A program made the position numbers and the translations under genes. Positions 1 through 7,013 of a DNA stretch of 8,749 nt are shown here, in pieces; position 1 is the stretch's first letter, and each line of letters opens with the position of its first letter. This DNA is from Bacteroidota bacterium (lineage in GTDB: Bacteria > Bacteroidota > Bacteroidia > UKL13-3). The DNA lies in the NCBI GenBank assembly GCA_010027395.1, contig RGVD01000105.1, positions 1-8,749 on the forward strand, written 5' to 3'. A model generated the notes under the pieces. It had not been told where the DNA came from. It did no database searches and worked only from the letters and a program-made list of their open reading frames with translations.

Positions 1-76
1 CTGGTGTGCTTTTTTTTGCTCCCGAGCATGCGGCATGTAGTAAAATGATTAGAGATAGAATGGTTAACTTTTGCAT
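1..76 (-). CDS. Lipoprotein, N-terminal fragment (runs off the left edge)
   Basis: On the minus strand an ATG at 76-74 opens a frame that stays open to the window edge and gives 25 residues beginning MQKLTILSLIILLHAAC and continuing SGAKKSTP. This is a typical bacterial lipoprotein signal: a short start with one Lys, a hydrophobic stretch at about residues 4-13, then a lipobox-like HAAC with the acceptor Cys at residue 17, followed by a flexible Ser/Gly/Lys segment. The -3 residue is His rather than the usual Leu, but Bacteroidota lipoboxes are loose. An in-frame stop upstream (TGA at 118-116) and no other in-frame ATG support this start. The gene lies downstream of rseP in the same direction but beyond the rseP terminator, so it probably has its own promoter in 77-160; I could not find a clear TAnnTTTG there. 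The function is unknown because nearly the whole protein is outside the window. Confidence 0.72.
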   Translation of the reverse strand, partial: MQKLTILSLIILLHAACSGAKKSTP

Positions 77-160
77 ATTTAAATTGTTCTGTAATAACAA
101 ATGTGTTCTTTTACTTCAATATTCCAAAACCTTTTGTGTAATAGCTTTGAAGGAATGAAA

Positions 161-193
161 TAAAAAAGGCCTGTGTTTCTATTTACACAGGCC
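161..193 (-). terminator. Intrinsic terminator of rseP
   Basis: A perfect 9-bp inverted repeat, GGCCTGTGT (168-176) and ACACAGGCC (185-193), has an 8-base loop. Read on the minus strand it is followed directly by six T residues (167-162). It lies 24 bases past the rseP stop, the expected arrangement for a Rho-independent terminator. It separates rseP from the lipoprotein gene that begins at 76. Confidence 0.93.
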
Positions 194-216
194 ATTTAAA
201 TAATTATATCTTTAAT

Positions 217-1563
217 TTATTTTTTTATCAATTGCCAAATATCGTTACCGAAAATAAGAACCATAAGTGACAGTAAAATAATCATACCTGCGGTTTGAAC
301 GCGCTCTTGAATTTTGATGCTTATTGGTTTTCCTGTTACCATTTCAATGATTAACATCACTACATGTCCTCCATCTAAGGCTGGAATTGGTAATACATTA
401 GCGAATGCTAAACCTAGAGAAATTAGAGCGGTAAACAACCAAAAACGACTCCAGATCCACTCGCCACCATAAAACTTGGCAATACCTATTGGGCCTTGAA
501 CGGCTTTGTTCACAGCTATATCTCCATTAAATATTTTACCCCAACCTTTTATTTGACTTCTTATGGTTTCAACTGCTTTATCCCAGCCTGCAGGTAATGA
601 AGCAAAAAAACCATATTGAATGGTATCATAAGCAAAATCTTTGGTGTCTGGTCTAAAACCCACTTTGCCACTTTCATCAATTGCTACTTCTAATTTTAGA
701 GTATCGCTATTACGAAGAATGGTAAACATGCTTTTTGTGTTTTTCTTGTTTTGCAATAATTGTTGAAACTCATCAAAGAATGCAAATTTGTTTGTATCAA
801 CAGCTATGATTACATCATTTATTTTCAATCCCGCTTTTTCAGCATTGGCACTGGGCACCAAGTCTCCAATAAAAAAAGTTTGACGAGGAGTTAGAAACTC
901 TGCTTTTGAATTTTCGGAAAATTTTGAAAGAAAAGTAGCAGGCAATTCAATTTGCTTGCTTTCACCATTACGGTCAACCGTATAAACAGTTTTGTCGCCC
1001 AATAACTCATCACTACCAAATGCTTTTTCGAAATGAATGATAGGTTTTCCATTTACAGAAACCAATTTATCTCCAGTCTCAAAACCAACTTCCTTAGCCA
1101 ATGCACTTGCTACCAAACCATTCTTAATTGATTCGTTTTTGGTAAATCTTTCACCATAATAATAGCTCATCATCGCAAAAATGAAAACACCTAAAGCCAC
1201 ATTAAATATAATACCACCAAGCATCACAATCATTCGTTGCCAAGCTGGTTTACTTCTAAATTCCCAAGGTTCTGCAGGTTGAGACAATTGCTCTGTATTC
1301 ATGTTCTCATCAACCATACCAGCTATTTGTACATAACCTCCCATTGGGAACCAACCTAGGCCATATTCGGTATCCCCTTTTTTGATTTTAAATAAAGAGA
1401 ATTTAAGCAGGTTAGGCATTGGGAAAAGAAAATCGAAAAAGAGGTAAAATTTATCAACTCTGATTTTAAATAATTTAGCAGCCAAAAAGTGTCCTAACTC
1501 GTGAATTACCACCAATATAGATAGTGCGGTAATAAGCTGGGCAACCATAATAAAAGTTTGCAT
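217..1563 (-). CDS. rseP: RIP metalloprotease RseP (site-2 protease)
   Basis: This is an inner-membrane zinc protease that cuts transmembrane segments, typically anti-sigma factors already trimmed at a periplasmic site, and also clears remnant signal peptides. The 448 residues match the usual length (about 450). TM1 (about 7-24) carries the HELGH motif at 21-25 (zinc ligands His21 and His25, catalytic Glu22). The MGGYV loop is at 74-78 and TM2 at about 112-134. Two PDZ domains follow, roughly 145-205 and 225-295, the second with a clear carboxylate-binding-like segment and AEKAGLKINDVI. TM3 (about 372-394) leads into NVLPIPALDGGH (389-400) with the third zinc ligand Asp397. TM4 is at about 423-443. 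All catalytic residues are present. The start is ATG at 1563; Met6 is a possible alternative. The gene stands alone between its own terminator and a divergent neighbour. A natural substrate candidate in this window is the single-TM protein encoded at 5715-7013, but that is inference. Confidence 0.96.
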   Translation of the reverse strand: MQTFIMVAQLITALSILVVIHELGHFLAAKLFKIRVDKFYLFFDFLFPMPNLLKFSLFKIKKGDTEYGLGWFPMGGYVQIAGMVDENMNTEQLSQPAEPWEFRSKPAWQRMIVMLGGIIFNVALGVFIFAMMSYYYGERFTKNESIKNGLVASALAKEVGFETGDKLVSVNGKPIIHFEKAFGSDELLGDKTVYTVDRNGESKQIELPATFLSKFSENSKAEFLTPRQTFFIGDLVPSANAEKAGLKINDVIIAVDTNKFAFFDEFQQLLQNKKNTKSMFTILRNSDTLKLEVAIDESGKVGFRPDTKDFAYDTIQYGFFASLPAGWDKAVETIRSQIKGWGKIFNGDIAVNKAVQGPIGIAKFYGGEWIWSRFWLFTALISLGLAFANVLPIPALDGGHVVMLIIEMVTGKPISIKIQERVQTAGMIILLSLMVLIFGNDIWQLIKK

Positions 1564-1717
1564 GTATGTTTTTCTGTTTTAAAAATTAGTGTGCGAAAAT
1601 AACATTTTACTTGATATTGTTAGGGTTTGCTTGATAGTTGTGATTAGTTAGGTGATAGGCGGTTTTATTCTAGCATTTTCAAATCATTTTGGGTGATTGG
1701 TTTAAATATTTAATTAA

Positions 1718-1763
1718 CCGTCTGACGCCTTTTCCTCCCATAGCCTTCCTAAGCGTCTGACGG
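1718..1763. repeat. Paired CGTCTGACG palindromes forming a composite hairpin
   Basis: The 9-mer CGTCTGACG occurs at 1719-1727 and again at 1754-1762. Each copy is itself a palindrome (CGTC-T-GACG). Together, 1718-1728 and 1753-1763 pair as an 11-bp stem with a single central T-T mismatch. The 24-base loop between the arms is pyrimidine-rich (CCTTTTCC..., CCTTCC). The block is much more GC-rich than the surrounding intergenic DNA between the divergent genes rseP and the Gate-domain gene. It could be a copy of a dispersed intergenic element or a two-site operator; the sequence alone does not decide. Confidence 0.6.
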
Positions 1764-1840
1764 GGTGTGCACTTCTCGTGTTTAAAACTTTTGAAGCATT
1801 TTGACAAAAAGTTTCCAAATTGCTACTTAAAATTATTCTT

Positions 1841-3274
1841 ATGGCACTTAGCAGATTTTGGTCTTATATCATAGCCCTCAGCATTGTATACATATTTTAC
1901 ATGATGTTTACGGGGCAAATGTACACCCTTTCGCAGTTGGTGAATGGCAAACAAAATGATGCCTTGGTTAGTGCTGAGTTTCCAGCAACACGATTTCAAA
2001 CCCAAGATACGGCCTTGTATGCAAAGATTCTGGCAAATAAAGCTTCAGGCTATTCTCAAAACGATACTTTGTACCAATCATTAGACAATGGCACCATTCA
2101 AGTTTGTATTGGAAAGCAGTCGGCAGATGGAATTTTCCCTACTTGCAAAAGTGCCATCATGGATATTTGGTTGCCCTTGATAGGTTACCTTACCTTCTTT
2201 TGTGGTTTACTTCACTTGCTAAATGATTCAAATGCCATTACCAAATTGGCAAAAGTATTAACACCCTTTTTTGTGCGCATATTTCCCGAGTTACCTAAAG
2301 GGCATGCTGCTTATGGTTTTATGACCATGAATTTTGCAGCTAATTTTTTAGGACTTGATAATGCTGCAACACCTTTTGGCTTAAAGGCCATGGAAAGCAT
2401 GCAAGAGGTGAATGAAGATAAAGAGAAGGCCAGCAATAGTCAAATCATGTTTTTGTGCTTGCATGCAGCGGGTTTAACACTCATACCCACATCCATCATT
2501 GGATATAGGGCAGCGCAGAATGCCACAAATCCATCTGATATTATGTTGCCATGTATTATAACTTCTTTCATTGGTACGCTAGCTGCATTAATTTTTGTAA
2601 GCATTAAGCAACGCATAAACCTTGTAAATTGGGTGATACTAGCATTTATTACTTCAGTGAGTGCATTAATAGGCTTCATTTTATATTATGTAAACCAATT
2701 GAATGGTATTGAGAAATTCCATTTTACAGGTAACCTTAGCAATGGAGTTTTATTGTTTATTATCCTGGCCATTGTTGCATATAGTATTCTTCACGAAAAG
2801 GTTTTTAAGGCCAATGAAACCAATATTTTTGATTCGTTTGTAAATGGTGCAAAGGATGGATTTACAACGGGGGTTAGGGTATTACCATACATGGTGGCCA
2901 TGTTGGTTGCTCTGAGTATTTTTCGCAATTCAGGTTTGATGTTTATTGTAATGAGTGGTATCAATAAGGTGTTGACTGTTTTTCAAGTGGACCCACAAAT
3001 AATAAATGCCATTCCAGTGGCTATTATGCGGCCATTTAGTGCTGGAGGCTCACGAGGTTTTATGTTGGATGCGATGAAAACCTATGGAGCAGATAGCCTT
3101 ACCGGACAATTGTCATGCTTATTCCAAGGAGCCGCAGAAACCACTTTTTATGTAGTGGCTTTGTATTTTGGTTCGGTTAATATCAAAGACTCACGCTACA
3201 CATTAACCATAATGCTGTTGGTGGATTTGGTATGTGTGTTGGCAGGGATTGCGGTTTGTAAGATGTATTTTTAG
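1841..3274 (+). CDS. Fused SpmA/SpmB-type membrane protein with two Gate (nucleoside recognition) domains
   Basis: This is a polytopic inner-membrane protein of 477 residues. In Bacillus, SpmA and SpmB are separate spore-maturation proteins; here the two halves are one chain, as is common in non-sporulating Bacteroidota, where the transported or sensed substrate is unknown. The first half has a TM near residues 5-25, then a non-membrane insert (about 32-105) with two Cys (90 and 102). The SpmA-like Gate domain follows, with FPELPKGHAA (148-157) and LGLDNAATPFGLKAM (170-184). The second half is SpmB-like: NGAKDGFTTGVRVLPY (335-350), MRPFSAGGSRG (396-406) and QGAAETTFYVVALYFGSV (429-446). I chose ATG 1841 over the in-frame TTG at 1820 because TTG starts are rare and the protein then begins MALSRFWSYIIALSIVYI, the expected first helix. 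It is transcribed divergently from rseP and convergently toward the PKD-protein operon. Confidence 0.9.
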   Translation: MALSRFWSYIIALSIVYIFYMMFTGQMYTLSQLVNGKQNDALVSAEFPATRFQTQDTALYAKILANKASGYSQNDTLYQSLDNGTIQVCIGKQSADGIFPTCKSAIMDIWLPLIGYLTFFCGLLHLLNDSNAITKLAKVLTPFFVRIFPELPKGHAAYGFMTMNFAANFLGLDNAATPFGLKAMESMQEVNEDKEKASNSQIMFLCLHAAGLTLIPTSIIGYRAAQNATNPSDIMLPCIITSFIGTLAALIFVSIKQRINLVNWVILAFITSVSALIGFILYYVNQLNGIEKFHFTGNLSNGVLLFIILAIVAYSILHEKVFKANETNIFDSFVNGAKDGFTTGVRVLPYMVAMLVALSIFRNSGLMFIVMSGINKVLTVFQVDPQIINAIPVAIMRPFSAGGSRGFMLDAMKTYGADSLTGQLSCLFQGAAETTFYVVALYFGSVNIKDSRYTLTIMLLVDLVCVLAGIAVCKMYF

Positions 3275-3396
3275 GATTGTTTCTATTTATATACCAAGAT
3301 TTTATAAGGTAGAATCAAGCTAGATAAGGCATTTTGTGTTAATCATTACATTGACTTTCCATCTATATACTATAACTCAATTGACTCTTCAGTAAC

Positions 3397-3423
3397 AAAA
3401 AAGGGCCACCATATAGGTAGCCC
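3397..3423 (-). terminator. Terminator of the sigma/barrel/PKD operon, possibly bidirectional
   Basis: GGGCCACC (3403-3410) and GGTAGCCC (3416-3423) flank a 5-base loop. Read on the minus strand, the stem is 8 bp with one G-U pair and runs straight into six T residues (3402-3397), 23 bases after the stop of the PKD-domain gene. Read on the plus strand, the same hairpin has one C-A mismatch and is followed by AATTTTT (3424-3430), so it may also stop, less efficiently, transcription of the convergent Gate-domain gene that ends at 3274. I see no other strong hairpin in 3275-3396. Confidence 0.88.
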
Positions 3424-3446
3424 AATTTTTCACAATCAATCATTCA

Positions 3447-5702
3447 TTAGTCTTGTTTAAGAACTTTTTTGATGTTGTTGTTTCCCTCAACCGAATTGAT
3501 TTTTATGATATACAAACCATTCTTATAATTTGAAATATCTAAACTCACTTTTGACTTATCATTTTCAAGAGTGCTTTCAAGTATTAGCTGACCTGTTATA
3601 TCATACACCTGAACTGAACTAATATTTTTAGTAGCGCTTTCAATATTTAACATGCCTTTACTAGGATTGGGATATATCGATGCTTCAATAGGTTCAACCG
3701 TGTTAGCTTGCTCGCCAATTGAGCTTGTTAAACTGTTTTTGCCTATAATTATTTTGATGCCCGATACATTATTCACACTACCGTTAATTGATGTAAGAAC
3801 CGGTTGAGTTTGCTTTCCAGCCATTTCACCCCATACTTTATAATTACCTGCCGGTACTCTTCCAAAATCAAATATACCATCAGCATTTGTGTGGGTATAT
3901 GCCACTGTTTTGCCATTTCCATCAATCAAATAAATAAGCATTTTTTCTGCAGGCTTTCCCTCTTTTATAGGTCCATTTTGATCAACTACACCCGTTCCAT
4001 ATCTAGCTGCACCCGATATATTTCCAATACCTGTTGAATCATAATTGAATGGTATTAAGTTGATATCAATACCAGAGCGATTAGATTGAACATAAATTAC
4101 ATCCGCCATATCCCAATTTAACTTGTTTTTGTAATAGGTTGGTAAATAAAACCCATTGTTGAAAGGGTCAAAAGCAAAATCAGCTTGTACCAAATAGTAT
4201 CCTTTTTTGAGCCTAATCTCATAATTTCCATTTTCATCAGTACTGGTATAATTATTTTTGTACAGCAAACCTGAAATTGAATCGTAGCTATACACATTAA
4301 CTCCTGAATAAAATGCAGGTAATCCACTTTGAGTTATTTTGCCTCTTAAAATATAGTTAGGACCAACACTTACTATTTTTGTTAAAGAGTCGCTGCAACC
4401 TGCTACATTACTCATTAAAAGTGTAACATTATAACTGCCTTCATTTGCATAGGTATGTATAAAAAAACCACTATCTATACCCGAATAAATGCTTCCATCT
4501 CCCCAATTGATATTGACATTGCTTGGCAACGAACTACCATAAGCTATAGATGAATTGTACAACTTGGCTGAGTATTCATAATCATAGAGTTCGAAATTAG
4601 CTTTACAGATGGCAGTTAAACTATCAATTCTTACCGTATCGCAATTCATCAACTGAATGCCACACAAATTAATTTGCGAATAAACACAAACCTTGTAACT
4701 ACCTGTGTCAGTGTAAATATGCGATATGCTATTGGTTTGCATATAATCTTGAGTTAAATCTCCGTAATCAATTAAGTACTTCTCAAATAATGGTTCTTGG
4801 TTATTTGAAGTTACATTAAATAACACTTTCTGATAATTAACCAAACTCGTAAATTTGATATTACACAGGGCTGTATCAGGCTGAGATATTGTTTTTTGAA
4901 TGGTGTCGCTGCAAGTTGCGCTTTTCATTACTAAGGTAACTGTATAATTCCCAATTGCATTATAACCATGTGTTGGATTGACTTGCGTATTAACATTCGA
5001 TGCATCTCCAAAATACCATTGGTAACCTACTAAACTGTCAGGGCTCGAACTAAGATTTTGAAATTCAAATTGGTTGTTTACATATTGAAAATTAAAGTCG
5101 GCATAGCAGGGCACAGTTACCGTTGTATTAACAGTATCATAAAAAATATCGAAATTATTACCACTATCTAAAACAGTTAGACTAACAACATATTGACCTG
5201 ATGAATGATAATTGTGTTTGACAACTTTATCATTACTGATGTTGCCATCCCCGAAATCCCATTGATAAGTAATAATGGGGTAATTAGATGCAACGCTTGA
5301 GTTGTTAAAAATAAAAGTTCCATTACCGAAATCCTGATGAGTAAACCTAGCTTCAACCTCTTTACTATTTTCCACTTTTATGCTATCGCAAAACATAGTA
5401 TTTGTTGGGCAAAAGCTATCTATTAGGCACACCTTATACTTACCTGTTTGCGCATATACGTGGTTTAATTGGTGTTCGTTGTTAATAGTTAAGGGAGTGC
5501 CATCACCAAAATCCCAAATATAGTTGCCTATACCTAATGGAGTTGTTGATTGGTTTACAAATACGATGTTTTTGGCTGATTTGTAATAGTCAAATTTAGG
5601 AAGGCAAGATTGAGCCATAACGGTTGTGAATGAGAGCAGAATAAGTTGAAGCATTAATGCAAACGTCTTCCTCATGTTAGATTTTTGAATGTAATTTTTC
5701 AT
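3447..5702 (-). CDS. Secreted multi-PKD protein with T9SS type A sorting domain
   Basis: This is a 751-residue protein predicted to be exported by Sec and then through the type IX system to the cell surface or medium. The Sec signal has its hydrophobic core at about 14-28 and probable cleavage near VMAQ (28-31). Five PKD domains follow, marked by WDFGDG 63-68, WDFGDG 148-153, WYFGDA 229-234, IDYGD 311-315 and INWGDG 398-403, each with a matching H-x-Y...G-x-Y-x-V strand (81-93, 163-175, 245-257, 328-340, 416-428). Two carboxypeptidase-regulatory-like beta-sandwiches are at about 449-548 and 563-655 (DENGNYEIRL; TNADGIFDFGRVPAGNYKV). The C-terminal sorting domain (about 672-751) has YPNPSKGMLNIES, VYDITGQLI and LDISNYKNGLYIIKI. 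No catalytic domain is visible, so an adhesive, structural or sensory role is more likely than an enzyme. The start is ATG 5702, 12 bases after the barrel gene; ATG 5675 (MRKTFALML) is equally compatible with the signal peptide. Confidence 0.9.
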   Translation of the reverse strand: MKNYIQKSNMRKTFALMLQLILLSFTTVMAQSCLPKFDYYKSAKNIVFVNQSTTPLGIGNYIWDFGDGTPLTINNEHQLNHVYAQTGKYKVCLIDSFCPTNTMFCDSIKVENSKEVEARFTHQDFGNGTFIFNNSSVASNYPIITYQWDFGDGNISNDKVVKHNYHSSGQYVVSLTVLDSGNNFDIFYDTVNTTVTVPCYADFNFQYVNNQFEFQNLSSSPDSLVGYQWYFGDASNVNTQVNPTHGYNAIGNYTVTLVMKSATCSDTIQKTISQPDTALCNIKFTSLVNYQKVLFNVTSNNQEPLFEKYLIDYGDLTQDYMQTNSISHIYTDTGSYKVCVYSQINLCGIQLMNCDTVRIDSLTAICKANFELYDYEYSAKLYNSSIAYGSSLPSNVNINWGDGSIYSGIDSGFFIHTYANEGSYNVTLLMSNVAGCSDSLTKIVSVGPNYILRGKITQSGLPAFYSGVNVYSYDSISGLLYKNNYTSTDENGNYEIRLKKGYYLVQADFAFDPFNNGFYLPTYYKNKLNWDMADVIYVQSNRSGIDINLIPFNYDSTGIGNISGAARYGTGVVDQNGPIKEGKPAEKMLIYLIDGNGKTVAYTHTNADGIFDFGRVPAGNYKVWGEMAGKQTQPVLTSINGSVNNVSGIKIIIGKNSLTSSIGEQANTVEPIEASIYPNPSKGMLNIESATKNISSVQVYDITGQLILESTLENDKSKVSLDISNYKNGLYIIKINSVEGNNNIKKVLKQD

Positions 5703-5714
5703 ATTGTTCGTTTT

Positions 5715-7013
5715 TTAGAAATTATATTTTATACCGGTTTGAAATTGAAAAGTATTTGATTGATTAAGATTACTATTAAGATAATTTGAATAATTTGAAG
5801 CCAAATGAAATGCCCAATCTTTATAGATTATTTGTTGGAATCCTAATCCAATAGTTGGGGCAAATAAAAAGGTATAATCGTTGGTTGTTTGACTGTTTTC
5901 ATTTGCCAATCCTACATTTTTTTCAAGGCTTTGTAATTGGTATATTAATGTACCAGTAACCCCAAATGACCCATAAATACTGTGTTTATCGTTGCCAATA
6001 TGATACCTAGCTTGTAATGGAATACTTATAAACAGAATATTGTTTTTGAACACGGAGCTACTTTCATGATTTACATTTTTATAACTCATTACAGTATCAA
6101 ATTGCATCATTAAGCGGTTGTAATTAGTGTTGTATTTTATGGTAGTATCAATTCTGTCTATTTGATGTTCCTCTGTTTGAAAGCTAAATTTGTTAATCTT
6201 GACTTGATTTAAGTACATAACATTAAGCCCTAAATTGAAACTCCAATTATTTTGTAAGCGCATACCCGCATTTAATCCTACTCCTTTAAAAAATTGATCA
6301 GATGGGTAATCAAGTTGAGTGAAGTTATTGTTTTGAATACATAGTCCTAATTCAAAATATGTTGCAATAGGACTTGATTTCGTTGTTGCACCCAAAGAAT
6401 ACATTTTTATAGAATCTATTGAATTGACAGTAAGTTTAGTGATTATTATATTTTTATTAATTGGATCTGATAGAAGAAAAGACTTTGGTTTTCTACTATC
6501 TATTGTATTCTGCAAGCTGTTATTATATTTGGCAACTTGATTATTTGAATTAAACTTATCTAACTCCTCCATTTGAAGATTAGCATTTACTGGTTTTTTT
6601 TCATGCAGAGTATTATTCAACCTGTCATTTTGTTTTGATTTATTTTTACTTTCTGAAACATTATTATTTTTAATTATTTTTTGATTTGAATTTTGAGATT
6701 CATTGACAGCATTCAATATCATTTTTTTCGAATCGTTACTTATTGTTGCTTTATTTTGAGGTGTAATTTTTACATGATTATTTCCTATTGATTTTTCGGT
6801 AGAAACTTTTGGATAATACATTAAGTAAATCAAAAATATGCATGATATAGTTAGAAGACCAAACCAAATTATCAATAGCCATTTTTTATTTTTATGTTTA
6901 CGATAAGCCAATTCAAAGTCAGCCCAATCATTTTTGCTTGGTTGCTTTGGATTTAACTTGCTAATTTTGCTAGCAAGTATTTTTAAAAACTCATCTTCGT
7001 TGTTATACAACAT
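5715..7013 (-). CDS. One-TM protein with C-terminal outer-membrane beta-barrel domain (candidate anti-sigma/barrel fusion)
   Basis: The 432 residues fall into four parts. Residues 1-43 are charged with no signal peptide and contain PSKNDWADFELAYRKHK, resembling the short P...W..(F/I)...L segment found before the TM in Bacteroidota proteins encoded next to ECF sigma genes. Residues 44-67 form a strong TM helix (WLLIIWFGLLTISCIFLIYL) preceded by KHKNKK, which predicts N-terminus-in topology. Residues 70-215 are an Asn/Lys/Ser-rich linker of low complexity. Residues 216-432 look like an outer-membrane beta-barrel (PorT / OMP_b-brl type): alternating strands such as YFELGLCIQ, GVGLNAGMRLQ, WSFNLGLNVMYL, ISIPLQARYHIG, IYGSFGVTGTLIYQL and FLFAPTIGLGFQQ, ending in the C-terminal aromatic YNF. 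The gene overlaps the sigma gene by 11 bases, so translational coupling and a role as regulator of that sigma factor are likely but inferred. The anti-sigma role has not been recognised from a defined domain. Confidence 0.78.
   Translation of the reverse strand: MLYNNEDEFLKILASKISKLNPKQPSKNDWADFELAYRKHKNKKWLLIIWFGLLTISCIFLIYLMYYPKVSTEKSIGNNHVKITPQNKATISNDSKKMILNAVNESQNSNQKIIKNNNVSESKNKSKQNDRLNNTLHEKKPVNANLQMEELDKFNSNNQVAKYNNSLQNTIDSRKPKSFLLSDPINKNIIITKLTVNSIDSIKMYSLGATTKSSPIATYFELGLCIQNNNFTQLDYPSDQFFKGVGLNAGMRLQNNWSFNLGLNVMYLNQVKINKFSFQTEEHQIDRIDTTIKYNTNYNRLMMQFDTVMSYKNVNHESSSVFKNNILFISIPLQARYHIGNDKHSIYGSFGVTGTLIYQLQSLEKNVGLANENSQTTNDYTFLFAPTIGLGFQQIIYKDWAFHLASNYSNYLNSNLNQSNTFQFQTGIKYNF

Noticed and set aside
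3..158. Plus-strand open frame at the left edge, 51 codons to TGA at 156-158
   Set aside because: Its translation is Cys-rich and unlike a normal protein tail, and it lies over the minus-strand lipoprotein start, which has a convincing signal peptide.
1820..1840. TTG start seven codons upstream for the Gate-domain protein
   Set aside because: ATG 1841 gives the expected first membrane helix and avoids a rare start codon.
3804..4037. Plus-strand open frame inside the PKD-protein gene
   Set aside because: It is antisense to well-conserved sandwich-domain coding sequence and has no recognisable protein features.
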